Positions 41,197-50,378 of a stretch of 64,000 nt of DNA are shown one piece after another. A model generated the notes under the pieces. That model ran no database searches. It saw nothing but the letters and a program-made list of their open reading frames with translations, and was not told the origin of the DNA. The stretch is from CBDATA01 sp965215615. Its GTDB lineage: Bacteria > Acidobacteriota > Vicinamibacteria > Marinacidobacterales > Marinacidobacteraceae. The first letter of the stretch is position 1. Each line of letters opens with the position of its first letter. The stretch lies in assembly GCA_965215615.1 (NCBI GenBank), contig OZ244068.1, positions 1,240,001 to 1,304,000 of the forward strand, written 5' to 3'. Both the position numbers and the translations under genes were made by a program.

Positions 41197-42207
41197 TCAG
41201 TTGTCGAAGATGGCTTTCGGCATATGCATGCTCACCAGCATGTTCGGAACGTCCACCGTCTCCGAAATCTTGAGATCCCCGGCGAGCGAAGAGAGCACGT
41301 AGGCCTCTTCCGGAGTCAGTCCGTGCTCCGCGACCAGGTACGCGACCATATGGCGGGTGGCCTTCTTCGCGGCCTCGTCGATGGTCGGGGCGAAGCCGGT
41401 CACCGCGTAGTACTCCTCGGTCTCGTATTCGACTTCGGTGATCCCGCGCGGGTTGGGCAACACCCGAAGCTCCAGGACGAGACGCATGGGAGTCTCGATG
41501 GCGCTGCCGGAAACCTCGCCGTCTCCCTGGACCGCGTGCGCGTCGCCGACCGAGAAGTTCGCGCCCGGAACCTGAATCGGGAGATAGACGGTGGTCCCCG
41601 GCTTCATGTGCTTGTTGTCGAGGTTCCCGCCGTTCTCGCGTGGCGGGATGGTGACGAGCATGTCGCCGGTGGCCGGAGCGACTCCGAGCACGCCGGGAAA
41701 AGGATCGAGGGGCAGGGTGATCCGGTCGTTGAAACGGGTTTCGGTGGCACCCGGTGCCATGTCGAAGCTGCGAATCCACGGATCCGTGAATTCCTCGGCG
41801 AGGAACCCGAAACCGGGGAAGATCCCGGCCCAGCCGGGGCCCCACACTTCGGCCTCGTGGATCGTGACCGCGAGGAGGTCGCCGGGTTCCGCGCCCTCCA
41901 CCGCGATGGGCCCGCTGAGCGCGTGAATGAGCCCGAAGTCCACGTTCGCCAGATCCTCCGCGGTGGTCTCCGCGGTGATTTGGCCATCGGAGGCTTCCTT
42001 GGTGAATACCTCCACGATCGCCCCGGAGGGAATCCGGAGAATCGGCGGGATGGCGGCACTCCAGCGGTTGTGGGTGTTTTCCGCCGGAAGCGTGAAGTCG
42101 GGAGTCGGAGAAGACGACGATTCGGGGGGCGATTCGGGGGGCGCTTCGGGGGCAGCGCAAGCGGAGATCGCTGCGACGAACAGGGACAGAAGACGAGCGG
42201 GGGACAT
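41197..42207 (-). CDS. Acetamidase/formamidase-family lipoprotein
   Basis: This is a 336-residue protein with a lipoprotein leader (SLFVAAISAC) and a PESPPESSSS linker encoded by a short direct DNA repeat. The catalytic family motifs include SGPIAVEGAEPGDLLAVTI, GPGWAGIFPGFG, NGGNLDNKH and FSVGDAHAVQGDGE. The family hydrolyses short-chain amides and is normally cytosolic; export is predicted here. It lies with the VWA gene between two MITE copies. Confidence 0.9.
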   Translation of the reverse strand: MSPARLLSLFVAAISACAAPEAPPESPPESSSSPTPDFTLPAENTHNRWSAAIPPILRIPSGAIVEVFTKEASDGQITAETTAEDLANVDFGLIHALSGPIAVEGAEPGDLLAVTIHEAEVWGPGWAGIFPGFGFLAEEFTDPWIRSFDMAPGATETRFNDRITLPLDPFPGVLGVAPATGDMLVTIPPRENGGNLDNKHMKPGTTVYLPIQVPGANFSVGDAHAVQGDGEVSGSAIETPMRLVLELRVLPNPRGITEVEYETEEYYAVTGFAPTIDEAAKKATRHMVAYLVAEHGLTPEEAYVLSSLAGDLKISETVDVPNMLVSMHMPKAIFDN

Positions 42208-42231
42208 GGGCGGATTATGTGCCCGCTATCG

Positions 42232-43182
42232 TCACTCCGGTTCGTCTGACGCGGGGGCCGCGTAGTAGCCCTTCCGGGTTCGGGCGGTGACTCCTTCCCG
42301 GTCTCGCACTCGCACTTCGATGCTCCGCCATCCGCCTTCCTCACGATCCCGGCTCGGGAAGTAGGCGATCTGGTACTGGCGGTGCAGTTCGTGCTGGATC
42401 TGACGGAAGTGCCGGGCCAGATCTTCGATCTCATCGGGATAGAAGGATCGTCCGCCGCTCTGTTCCGCCACCGCATCGAGGAAATCGCGGTTCAGCTTGC
42501 CGCCCCCGTCCGGACTCCAGCCGGTGTAGCCGATGGTGTAGATGGCTCCTTCCGAAAGCCGCGCTCCCTCGAGCGCCTGCTCTCTCGTGCTGACGCTGCC
42601 CTCGGCGGCCTGTCCGGAATCCTCGCCGTCCGAGACCAGGATCAGCGCCTTCCTGGTCTCGACACGGGAAAGCTCCTGAAGGCCGGTGAGGATGGCATCG
42701 TAGAGCGCCGTCCTGCCGAACGGTCGCATGCCGCGGATCATCGCGACCTGATCCCAGAGATCGGAGTCGTAGGGCGGCCCGAAGCGGACTCCTTCGGCGA
42801 AGGTTGCGACCCGTCCCTGATCGCCGGTAGCCATGTTCCGCAAGAAAATGTAGGCAGCGGTCTGGATCGCCGAGAGGCTCGAACGCACGGAGGCGGAGCT
42901 GTCGAGCAGCAATAGGCTGGTCACCGGGGTGAGTTCCGCGGTGAAATAGCTGATCTCCTGGGGAACGCCGTCCTCGAGGATTTCGAAATCCGGCGCTTCG
43001 AGTCCGGTCACGAACCGCCCGAGCCGGTCTTCGACCACGATATCGAGGGTGACGCTTGGCACCCGGACGATGAAGCTGAAGCGGTCTCCGATTTCGGCCT
43101 CGACTTCGCGCGGCGAGGGAGGCTGGGCATCCCCGGTGCGGACCACGCCAAGGAGCGCAAGCAGAAGGAGAGCGCGGCGCAT
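42232..43182 (-). CDS. Secreted VWA-domain protein (acidobacterial type)
   Basis: This is a 316-residue protein with a signal peptide (MRRALLLLALLGVVRTGDAQ). A conserved segment PSVTLDIVVEDRLGRFVTGL leads into FEILEDGVPQEISYF, then a VWA domain with LLLLDSSASVRSSL (MIDAS DxSxS) and LILVSDGEDS. This matches the VWFA-related acidobacterial family. The function is unknown, probably periplasmic binding. MITE fragment C starts 14 bases beyond its start codon. Confidence 0.9.
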   Translation of the reverse strand: MRRALLLLALLGVVRTGDAQPPSPREVEAEIGDRFSFIVRVPSVTLDIVVEDRLGRFVTGLEAPDFEILEDGVPQEISYFTAELTPVTSLLLLDSSASVRSSLSAIQTAAYIFLRNMATGDQGRVATFAEGVRFGPPYDSDLWDQVAMIRGMRPFGRTALYDAILTGLQELSRVETRKALILVSDGEDSGQAAEGSVSTREQALEGARLSEGAIYTIGYTGWSPDGGGKLNRDFLDAVAEQSGGRSFYPDEIEDLARHFRQIQHELHRQYQIAYFPSRDREEGGWRSIEVRVRDREGVTARTRKGYYAAPASDEPE

Positions 43183-43195
43183 TCGGGCAGGCTAG

Positions 43196-43260
43196 CAGGC
43201 TATGGAAAAACGAACGCGGTATTCGCCGGGCGATGCATCCCGCCTGAACCGCTCGCTCTT
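43196..43260 (+). mobile_element. Truncated MITE copy C
   Basis: This 65-bp stretch begins CAGGCTATGGAAAAACG and matches the left end of copies A and B, with an internal loss of about a dozen bases near the GCTCGCCTGGAGG region. It ends at GCTCTT exactly where copy B begins, so B probably inserted into or beside C and its right half was lost. Confidence 0.7.
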
Positions 43261-43262
43261 AG

Positions 43263-43441
43263 CAGGCTGTGGAAAAACTAACGCGGCATTCGACGAGCGA
43301 TGCATCCCGTCTGAACGCTCGCCTGGAGGCTCGCTCTTCGTTGCGTTTCGGTCGAAATAGCGCTGCTATGGCTCCCTCACGCGCCTGGTCAGCCGGGCGC
43401 CCCACCCGTCCCGGTGCTCGCGCCCGTTTCTCCACAGCCTG
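43263..43441 (+). mobile_element. MITE-like element, copy B (179 bp)
   Basis: The left repeat CAGGCTGTGGAAAAACT (43263-43279) and right repeat GTTTCTCCACAGCCTG (43426-43441) bound a copy identical to A over the first ~80 bases. No clear target duplication remains, perhaps because it lies against fragment C. The gap 43183-43559 contains fragment C, copy B and the leader of the coxS gene; no other gene was seen. Confidence 0.8.
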
Positions 43442-43559
43442 CTGGGGGGGGTGACGAGGCGCGGCGGTTTTGCATACACTTTCACGAAGGAATCCTCCCG
43501 TCGGGAGCGCTTGGTTCGACGGGAGCCGCGCCGCGGCGTCGCCGCGAGAGGAGTCCGCC

Positions 43560-44033
43560 ATGAGTCATCGGGTGAGCGTCAAGGTCAACGGCGAGGTTCG
43601 GGAGCAGGAGGTGGAGCCCCGGCTTCTCCTGTGTCACCTCCTCCGGGACGAACTGGGGCTCACCGGAACGAACATCGGTTGCGACACGTCGCAGTGTGGC
43701 TCCTGCACGGTTCTGGTGAACGGGGAAGCGGTCAAGTCCTGCACGGTTCTGGCCCTTCAGGCGGATGGCGCGGAGGTGACCACCATCGAGGGGCTCGCTC
43801 CCGAGGGCGGACTCCACCCGGTGCAGCAGGCGTTCTGGGACCACCACGGACTCCAGTGCGGCTTCTGTACTCCGGGGATGATCCTCACCGCGGTCGAAAT
43901 CCTGAAGCGGAATCCGGATGCCGGCGATGCCGAGATCCGTCACGGACTCGAGGGCAACATCTGCCGCTGCACCGGCTACGAAAACATCGTCAAAGCCATC
44001 GTTGCCGCCGGAGCGCGGGACGCGGCGAGCTGA
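43560..44033 (+). CDS. coxS: CODH-family iron-sulfur small subunit (form II locus)
   Basis: The ATG at 43560 follows GAGAGGAG and gives 157 residues with the 2Fe-2S motifs CDTSQCGSCTVLVNG, CGFCTPGM and CRCTGY. It is the first gene of the S-L-M order of form II (putative) CODH. It lies just downstream of MITE copy B. Confidence 0.93.
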   Translation: MSHRVSVKVNGEVREQEVEPRLLLCHLLRDELGLTGTNIGCDTSQCGSCTVLVNGEAVKSCTVLALQADGAEVTTIEGLAPEGGLHPVQQAFWDHHGLQCGFCTPGMILTAVEILKRNPDAGDAEIRHGLEGNICRCTGYENIVKAIVAAGARDAAS

Positions 44034-44043
44034 GGAGGGCATC

Positions 44044-46383
44044 ATGGGCCGTTACGTCGGAAAATCCGTCAAGCGGGTCGAGGATCCGCGTTTCATCCAG
44101 GGAAAGGGCCAGTACGTCGCGAACCTGGATCTTCCGGGCTCGGTGCACGTCGCGGTCAAGCGGAGCCCTTACGCCCACGCCCGGGTCACCGGGATAGATG
44201 CTTCGCGGGCGCTCGAAATGCCGGGTGTTCTCCGGGTGTTCACCGGGAAGGACTTCGCGGACGGCGGTTGCGGCAATCTGCCGTGTGGCTGGCTGGTTCC
44301 GGACACCAAGGTTCCGCCGAGGCCGGTGGTGGTCACCGATCGGGTGCGCCACGTCGGCGATTCGGTCGCGGTCGTGGTGGCCGAAGATCCCTACATCGCC
44401 TCCGACGCGCTCGAGGCCATCGAGGTCGGGTACGAGCCGCTTCCGGTGAGCGTGGATGCCCGGGCGACCACCGAACCGGGTGCGCCCCGGGTGCACGACG
44501 AGATCGAGGACAACGTCTCCTATCGCTGGGCGCTCGGTGACGAGGCGGGGTGCGATACGGCGCTCGAGGGGGCGGATCAGGTGATCGAGCTGGAGCTCGT
44601 GAACCAGCGACTCGTTCCCACCGCGATGGAGCCGCGGGCCTGTGTCGCTCGCTGGGACGCGACCACCGAGGAGATGACCGTCTGGACCACCAGCCAGAAC
44701 CCGCATCCGATCCGGCTTCTGCTTTCGGCGTTCACGCTCGGGATTCCGGAGAGTCGTCTCCGGGTCATTTCTCCTGACGTGGGGGGCGGCTTCGGAAGCA
44801 AGATCTTCCACTACCCCGAGGAGGTCATCGTTCCGTGGGTGGCCCGGGAAATCGGCCGGCCGGTCAAGTGGGTCGCAACCCGCACCGAAAGCCAGATGAC
44901 CGATTCGCACGGGCGCGACCACGTGACGGTGGCCCGGCTCGCGGTCACTGCCGAAGGCGATTTCACCGCGCTCAAGGTCCACACCTGGGCCAACCAGGGC
45001 GCGTACCTCTCGACTTTCGCCCCGCTGATCCCGACCGCCCTCTACATCACCCTGCTTTCCGGCAACTACCGGATTCCGGCGGTCTTCGGATCGGTCGAGG
45101 GGACGCTCACCCACACGACTCCGGTGGATGCCTATCGCGGTGCCGGGCGTCCGGAGGCTTCCTATCTGGTGGAGCGGCTCGTGGACATGGCGGCGACGCG
45201 GCTCGGCATTGATCCTCTCGAAATCCGGAAGCGGAACGCCATTCCCAAGGATGCCTTCCCGTACCAGACACCGGTTGCCTTCCAGTACGACAGCGGGGAC
45301 TACCACCGGCTGCTGGACAAGGCGGCGGAGCGCGCCGACTACCAGCAGATGCGTCGGGATCAGGCCGAAGCGCGCGCCGCGGGCAAGCTGCGGGGCGTGG
45401 GCATCGCCTGCTGCATCGAGGCGAGTGGCCCGGCACCCTCTGCGGTGGCCGGTTCGCTCGGCTCGGCGGTCGGTTTCTGGGAGAGCGGCGAGGTCCGCGT
45501 CCACCCGACCGGGCAGGTTTCGGTCTTCACCGGATCCCATACCCACGGGCAGGGTCATGAGACGACCTTCGCCCAGGTGGTAGCTGATGAGCTGGGAATC
45601 CCGCTCGAGAGCGTGGAAGTCGTTCACGGCGACACCGGCCGGGTGAACTTCGGCATGGGAACCTACGGCAGTCGGAGCGCCTGCGTCGGGGGTTCGGCCC
45701 TCGTCCGCAGCGCCGAAAAGGTGCGCGCCAAGGCGATCCGCATCGCCGCCCACCTGCTCGAAGCCGCCGAAGAGGATGTGGAATACGACCGGGCCGCCGG
45801 AAGGATCCACGTCAAGGGGTCGCCCGACCGGGGGAAGGATTTCGGGGAGGTCGCGTTCGCCGCCTACACCGCGCACAGCCTTCCGGAAGGGATGGAGCCG
45901 GGGCTCGATTTCACGAGCTACTACGACCCGGCGAACTTCACCTTCCCGGCGAGCGCCCATATCTGCGAGGTCGAGGTGTGCCGCGAAACCGGCCAGGTCC
46001 GGATTCTTCGCTACGTGGCGGTGGACGATGTCGGCAAGGTCATCAACCCGATGATCGTCGAGGGCCAGATCCAGGGCGGCATCGTCCAGGGGGTCGGCCA
46101 GGCGCTCACCGAACACGGTGCCTACGACGCGGACGGGAACTACCTCACCGGCAGTCTGATGGAGTATGCGGTGCCCCGCGCCGACATCCTTCCCGGTATC
46201 ACGGTGGACCGGATCGAGACTCCTTCGCCGCACAACCCGCTCGGCGTCAAGGGTGCCGGCGAGATGGGCACGATTGCGGGAACCGCCACGATCGCGAGCG
46301 CGGTGGCGGATGCCCTCGAGGGATGCGGGCACATCAACATGCCCCTGACTCCCGAAAAGATCTGGCGCGCGCTCCAGTCCTGA
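44044..46383 (+). CDS. coxL: Form II CoxL-like molybdenum hydroxylase large subunit
   Basis: This is a 779-residue protein. Residues 363-369 read AYRGAGR, the form II signature, with Gly where form I has the copper-ligand Cys. SPDVGGGFGSK and THGQGHETTFAQ are conserved. Form II enzymes are related hydroxylases whose CO activity is unproven for many members; other aldehyde or aromatic substrates are possible. It begins 10 bases after coxS. Confidence 0.93.
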   Translation: MGRYVGKSVKRVEDPRFIQGKGQYVANLDLPGSVHVAVKRSPYAHARVTGIDASRALEMPGVLRVFTGKDFADGGCGNLPCGWLVPDTKVPPRPVVVTDRVRHVGDSVAVVVAEDPYIASDALEAIEVGYEPLPVSVDARATTEPGAPRVHDEIEDNVSYRWALGDEAGCDTALEGADQVIELELVNQRLVPTAMEPRACVARWDATTEEMTVWTTSQNPHPIRLLLSAFTLGIPESRLRVISPDVGGGFGSKIFHYPEEVIVPWVAREIGRPVKWVATRTESQMTDSHGRDHVTVARLAVTAEGDFTALKVHTWANQGAYLSTFAPLIPTALYITLLSGNYRIPAVFGSVEGTLTHTTPVDAYRGAGRPEASYLVERLVDMAATRLGIDPLEIRKRNAIPKDAFPYQTPVAFQYDSGDYHRLLDKAAERADYQQMRRDQAEARAAGKLRGVGIACCIEASGPAPSAVAGSLGSAVGFWESGEVRVHPTGQVSVFTGSHTHGQGHETTFAQVVADELGIPLESVEVVHGDTGRVNFGMGTYGSRSACVGGSALVRSAEKVRAKAIRIAAHLLEAAEEDVEYDRAAGRIHVKGSPDRGKDFGEVAFAAYTAHSLPEGMEPGLDFTSYYDPANFTFPASAHICEVEVCRETGQVRILRYVAVDDVGKVINPMIVEGQIQGGIVQGVGQALTEHGAYDADGNYLTGSLMEYAVPRADILPGITVDRIETPSPHNPLGVKGAGEMGTIAGTATIASAVADALEGCGHINMPLTPEKIWRALQS

Positions 46384-46397
46384 CAGGAGATCCTTCC

Positions 46398-47258
46398 ATG
46401 TATCCAGCTCCCTTCGAGTACTGCCGCGCCAACAGCGTTCCTGAGGCGCTTGAGCTGTTGCGGACCCGGGAGGATGCCAAGCTCCTCGCCGGCGGCCACA
46501 GCCTGATTCCGGCCATGAAGCTGCGGGTGGCGCAGCCGGGGACTCTCGTGGATATCGGGGGGATCGCCGAGCTCGGCGGCATCCAGGAAGACTCCGGCGG
46601 CTTCCGGATCGGGGCGCTCGTCCGCCACTGCGAGGTCGCCGATTCGGCGGCTCTTTGGTCCGCATGCCCGGGTCTCGTCGAAGCGGCAGCGGCCATCGGG
46701 GATATCCAGGTGCGGAACCGGGGAACCATCGGCGGCAGCCTCGCCCACGCCGATCCGAGCGCGGATTACCCGGCGGCGATGCTCGCGCTCGGGGCGGAGA
46801 TGACCGCGGTCGGCCCCGATGGAGAGCGAACGATCGGCGCGGATGCGTTCTTCCTCGATCTGTTCACCTCCGCGCTCGGGGAAAACGAAGTGCTCACTTC
46901 GGTCCGGATTCCGCGAGCCGCCGGGAGCGCGTACCTGAAGCACTGCCACCCGGCTTCGAGCTATGCGGTGGTAGGGGTCGCTGCGCGGGTTCGGCTCGGC
47001 AGCGACGGGAGCGTGGTCGAAGCCGCCGTCGGGGTTACCGGGGTCACCGCGAAAGCGACCCTCGCCGGTTCGGCCGTGGCAGCGCTCGCCGACGGCCCGG
47101 GCGATGACGGGCGAATCGCTGAAGCCGCGGCAAAGGTCCGGGATGACCTTGGTGAACCGCTCGGAGACCACTACGCCTCCGGCGAATTCCGCCTCCATCT
47201 CGCGGAGGTTCACACCCGGGCCGCGCTCAAGCTCGCCGTCTCGCGGGCCAGCAGCTAG
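46398..47258 (+). CDS. coxM: FAD-binding medium subunit (form II locus)
   Basis: This is a 286-residue protein with AKLLAGGHSLIPAMK and NRGTIGGSLAHADPSAD FAD motifs. The order S-L-M fits form II. GACAGGAG precedes its ATG at a suitable distance. The MoxR gene starts three bases after its stop. Confidence 0.92.
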   Translation: MYPAPFEYCRANSVPEALELLRTREDAKLLAGGHSLIPAMKLRVAQPGTLVDIGGIAELGGIQEDSGGFRIGALVRHCEVADSAALWSACPGLVEAAAAIGDIQVRNRGTIGGSLAHADPSADYPAAMLALGAEMTAVGPDGERTIGADAFFLDLFTSALGENEVLTSVRIPRAAGSAYLKHCHPASSYAVVGVAARVRLGSDGSVVEAAVGVTGVTAKATLAGSAVAALADGPGDDGRIAEAAAKVRDDLGEPLGDHYASGEFRLHLAEVHTRAALKLAVSRASS

Positions 47259-47261
47259 GCG

Positions 47262-48179
47262 TTGACCGAAGGAGACGCCGCGGCGGGTACCGGATACGAC
47301 TCGGTCCCGGTGCTTCGGGAAGCGCTCGCCGGTTTTCGCTACATCGCCGGAACCGAGCTCGCCACCGCTCTCTATCTGAGTCTCCGTCTGGGGCGTCCGC
47401 TTTTCCTCGAAGGAGAAGCCGGAGTCGGGAAGACCGAGCTCGCGAAGGCCACCGCCCGACTGCTGGGCGCTCCGCTCATTCGTCTCCAGTGCTACGAGGG
47501 CCTCGATATCGCGCAGGCGGCCTACGAGTGGAGCTACACCCGCCAGATGCTGGCCATCCGGCTGGCCGAGAGCCGGCGCGAAACGGCTCGGGAACGGGAT
47601 CTGTTTTCCCGGGATTACCTTCTGCGCCGGCCGTTGCTCGAAGCGCTCGAAGCCGAGCCCGGCAAACGGCCGGTTCTCCTGATCGACGAGGTGGATCGCA
47701 GCGACGAGGAGTTCGAGGCGTACCTGCTGGAAGTCCTCTCCGATTTCCAGATCACCATTCCCGAAATCGGGACGATCCGCGCCGCGGATCCGCCGGTGGT
47801 GATGCTCACCTCGAACCGCACCCGGGAGGTGCACGACGCGCTCAAGCGGCGGTGTCTCTACCAGTGGATTCCCTACCCGGAATACGAACGGGAGTTGCGG
47901 ATCGTCCGGGAGCGGGTTCCGCAGGCGGCGGAAGCGCTGGCAGCGAGCGCCACCCGCTTTGCGCAGGAGCTTCGCGATCTCGACCTCTTCAAGCGGCCCG
48001 GAGTGGCCGAGACCCTCGACTGGGTCACGGCGCTCGCCGCTCTCGGACAGACCGCTCTCGATGAATCGGTCGTGGATCAGACGCTCGGCGCGATCCTGAA
48101 GTACAAGGACGACATCGAAATGGTGCGCGGAGAGCGTGCCCGGGCGATCCTTTCGCGGATCGAAGCCGAAGTCGGCTGA
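47262..48179 (+). CDS. coxD: MoxR-type AAA ATPase, CoxD-like
   Basis: The TTG at 47262 gives 305 residues. Walker A is FLEGEAGVGKTELAKA and Walker B is VLLIDEVDRS, followed by sensor motif LTSNRTREVHDA. CoxD is an AAA chaperone needed to insert the Mo-Cu-S cluster of CODH. It lies with coxE, as in known cox clusters; the form I locus has no coxD of its own, so it may serve both. Confidence 0.88.
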   Translation: MTEGDAAAGTGYDSVPVLREALAGFRYIAGTELATALYLSLRLGRPLFLEGEAGVGKTELAKATARLLGAPLIRLQCYEGLDIAQAAYEWSYTRQMLAIRLAESRRETARERDLFSRDYLLRRPLLEALEAEPGKRPVLLIDEVDRSDEEFEAYLLEVLSDFQITIPEIGTIRAADPPVVMLTSNRTREVHDALKRRCLYQWIPYPEYERELRIVRERVPQAAEALAASATRFAQELRDLDLFKRPGVAETLDWVTALAALGQTALDESVVDQTLGAILKYKDDIEMVRGERARAILSRIEAEVG

Positions 48180-48183
48180 CCGG

Positions 48184-49383
48184 ATGTCCATGCCGGCCGG
48201 CAAGAATGCATTTCCGTCGGAACTCCCGCCGCTTCTTCGGAACCTGACCCTCTTCGGACGGCTGCTCCGCGGTCTCGGGCTGCCGGCATCCACCGCCAGG
48301 TTGCTCGATCTGGCGGAGGCGCTGCCGTTTCTCGACGTGTTCTCCCGTGACGAGTTCCACGCCGCCGCCCGTTCGTTGCTCGTGCATCGCCGCGAGGATC
48401 TCGAGCTTTTCGATGCCGCGTTCACCCTTTTCTGGCAGACACCGCCGGAGCGCTGGTCGCGCGCCCGGCTTCCCGGAATGATGCTGCGCCGGAAGGTGCG
48501 AAAGAGCCCGGCCGCGACCTTCCGGCCTCTCGCCCCGGGGAGTGATCCTTCCGGAAAGGAAGGAGCAGAGCGAGAGGTCGCCCGCCGGACATGGAGTGAC
48601 CGGGAAGCGCTCGAGCGCCGGAATTTCGCCGATCTGGGAGAGGACGAGCTTCGCGAAATCCGGGAACTCATCCGGGAGGCATCGTGGGTCGCTCCCGAGC
48701 GGCGGGTGGTCCGTTACCGGTCGGGCGGTCGCCGGAACCTGGATCTTCGCCGCACGCTCCGGCAGAACCTTCGGACGGGAGGAGAGTGGATTCATCTCGA
48801 GCGCCGCCGCCGCCGTCTGAAACCGCGGCCGATCATCGTCATGGCGGACGTGAGCGGTTCGATGGAGACGACGACGCGCATCCTTCTGCACTTTCTCTAC
48901 GGGCTCTCGCAGGGCGCGAAAGGAAAGGTGGAGGCTTTCGTTTTCGCCACTCGCCTGACCCGCCTCACCAGGGATCTGCGGGACCGTCAGGTGGACCGGG
49001 CGCTCCGGCGCGCTTCCGAGACGGTTCGGGATTGGTCGGGAGGCACCCGGATCGGTGAAGCGGTGCGCCGCTTCAACCACGACTGGTCCCGACGGGTTCC
49101 GTGTTCTTCAGCGGCCGTGGTTCTGGTCAGCGACGGATGGGACCGGGGTGATCCGGAAGTGCTCGCGACCGAGATGCGGAGACTCCGGGGGCTCGCGTGG
49201 AGGTTGATCTGGCTGAATCCGCTGCTCGGGGATCCGGGATACGAGCCGCTCACCCGGGGGATGCAGGCGGCGCTGCCGCACGTGCGTGACTTCATGCCGA
49301 TCCACAATCTGCTGAGCCTCAGGGCGCTCGGCGAACATTTCGCCCGGCTGGGCGTTCTTGGCGACGGGAGGAGAGAGCGATGA
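48184..49383 (+). CDS. coxE: VWA-domain protein, CoxE-like
   Basis: The ATG at 48184 gives 399 residues. The VWA MIDAS motif ADVSGSMETTTR is near residue 225, with VVLVSDGWDRGD later. CoxE cooperates with the CoxD AAA ATPase in maturing the CODH active site. The start lies 5 bases after coxD and the stop overlaps the XdhC gene (ATGA). It is cytosolic, unlike the two other VWA proteins in the window. Confidence 0.88.
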   Translation: MSMPAGKNAFPSELPPLLRNLTLFGRLLRGLGLPASTARLLDLAEALPFLDVFSRDEFHAAARSLLVHRREDLELFDAAFTLFWQTPPERWSRARLPGMMLRRKVRKSPAATFRPLAPGSDPSGKEGAEREVARRTWSDREALERRNFADLGEDELREIRELIREASWVAPERRVVRYRSGGRRNLDLRRTLRQNLRTGGEWIHLERRRRRLKPRPIIVMADVSGSMETTTRILLHFLYGLSQGAKGKVEAFVFATRLTRLTRDLRDRQVDRALRRASETVRDWSGGTRIGEAVRRFNHDWSRRVPCSSAAVVLVSDGWDRGDPEVLATEMRRLRGLAWRLIWLNPLLGDPGYEPLTRGMQAALPHVRDFMPIHNLLSLRALGEHFARLGVLGDGRRER

Positions 49384-50378
49384 GAGATGTCGCGCCGGAA
49401 CTCGCCTCCTGGCTCGAAGACCGGAAGCCGCTCGCGCTCGCGACGGTGGTGGGAACCTGGGGGTCGTCCCCGAGGCGACCGGGAGCCCGCATGGTGGTGG
49501 ATTCCGAAGGACGGATCACCGGATCGGTGAGCGGCGGCTGCGTCGAAGCGAGCGTCGTCGAAACGGCCCGCGAAGTGATGGGTGATGGCCGGTCGCGGCT
49601 TCTCGGCTTCCGGGTTTCCGATGAAACCGCCTGGGAGGTCGGGCTCGCTTGCGGTGGATCACTCGAAGTGTTCGTCGCGGTGCCGCAAAAAGGCGAGGTG
49701 GCAGTGGTTCTCGATGCGCTTGAGCAGCGCCGCGCCGTCGCCTGGGCGGTCGTGCTCGACGGAGAGCATCGGGGCCTTTCCGGAGGGCGGACGATCGAAG
49801 GGAAAATCTTCGGTGACCCGGAAATCGCGTCCTTCGCCGCCTCTCCTCTCGAAGTGGGACAGCCGGCTCGCTTCGAAACGGACCGGGGGACGGTTTTTTG
49901 CGATGTGATCACTCCTCCGGAGACGCTCGTCATGATCGGCGGGGTTCACATCGCTCAGTCGCTCGCGACCCTCTCGGAAGCGGTGGGTATTCGGCCGGTG
50001 ATCTGTGACCCCCGGCCGGTGTTCGCTTCGCCTGGGCGTTTTCCGGGGATGGAGATCGTGAACGAGTGGCCCGGAGAGGGACTGGAGCGAATCGGCCTCG
50101 ATGCCGGGGTCGCGGTTGCCACCCTTACTCACGATCCGAAGCTCGACGATCCGGCGCTGCTCCGGGCGTTGCCGAGCGATGCTTTTTACGTGGGGGCGCT
50201 CGGAAGTCGGCGTACCCACGCGAAGCGGGTGGAGCGGCTCCGGGGTCTTGGCCTCGACGAAGCATCGATTTCGCGTCTCCGGGCCCCCATCGGGTTGCCG
50301 ATCGGCGCACGGACTCCAGAGCAGATCGCCCTCGCGATCCTCGCCGAAGTGGTTGCCGCCCGAAACGACGCCCGGTGA
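49380..50378 (+). CDS. XdhC/CoxF-family maturation protein
   Basis: This is a 332-residue protein with GSSPRRPGARMVV and GSVSGGCVEASVVE at the N-terminus, and LVMIGGVHIAQSLATL, YVGALGSRRTHAKR and GLPIGARTPEQIALAILAEV at the C-terminus. XdhC proteins deliver sulfurated molybdenum cofactor to hydroxylases. It is complete, unlike the XdhC-YHS fusion of the form I locus. It is coupled to coxE and to the ABC ATPase (GTGA). Confidence 0.9.
   Translation: MRDVAPELASWLEDRKPLALATVVGTWGSSPRRPGARMVVDSEGRITGSVSGGCVEASVVETAREVMGDGRSRLLGFRVSDETAWEVGLACGGSLEVFVAVPQKGEVAVVLDALEQRRAVAWAVVLDGEHRGLSGGRTIEGKIFGDPEIASFAASPLEVGQPARFETDRGTVFCDVITPPETLVMIGGVHIAQSLATLSEAVGIRPVICDPRPVFASPGRFPGMEIVNEWPGEGLERIGLDAGVAVATLTHDPKLDDPALLRALPSDAFYVGALGSRRTHAKRVERLRGLGLDEASISRLRAPIGLPIGARTPEQIALAILAEVVAARNDAR

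Noticed and set aside
40855..43441. CRISPR array from repeated units
   Set aside because: Two long copies with inverted ends and no regular spacers; this is a MITE pattern.
43990..46665. 891-codon open frame antisense to form II coxL and coxM
   Set aside because: Rich in Arg, Gly, His and Asp with no domain, fully opposite well-matched cox genes; a high-GC shadow.
46140..48671. 843-codon minus-strand frame
   Set aside because: Overlies coxM, coxD and coxE on the other strand with no recognisable motif; codon shadow.
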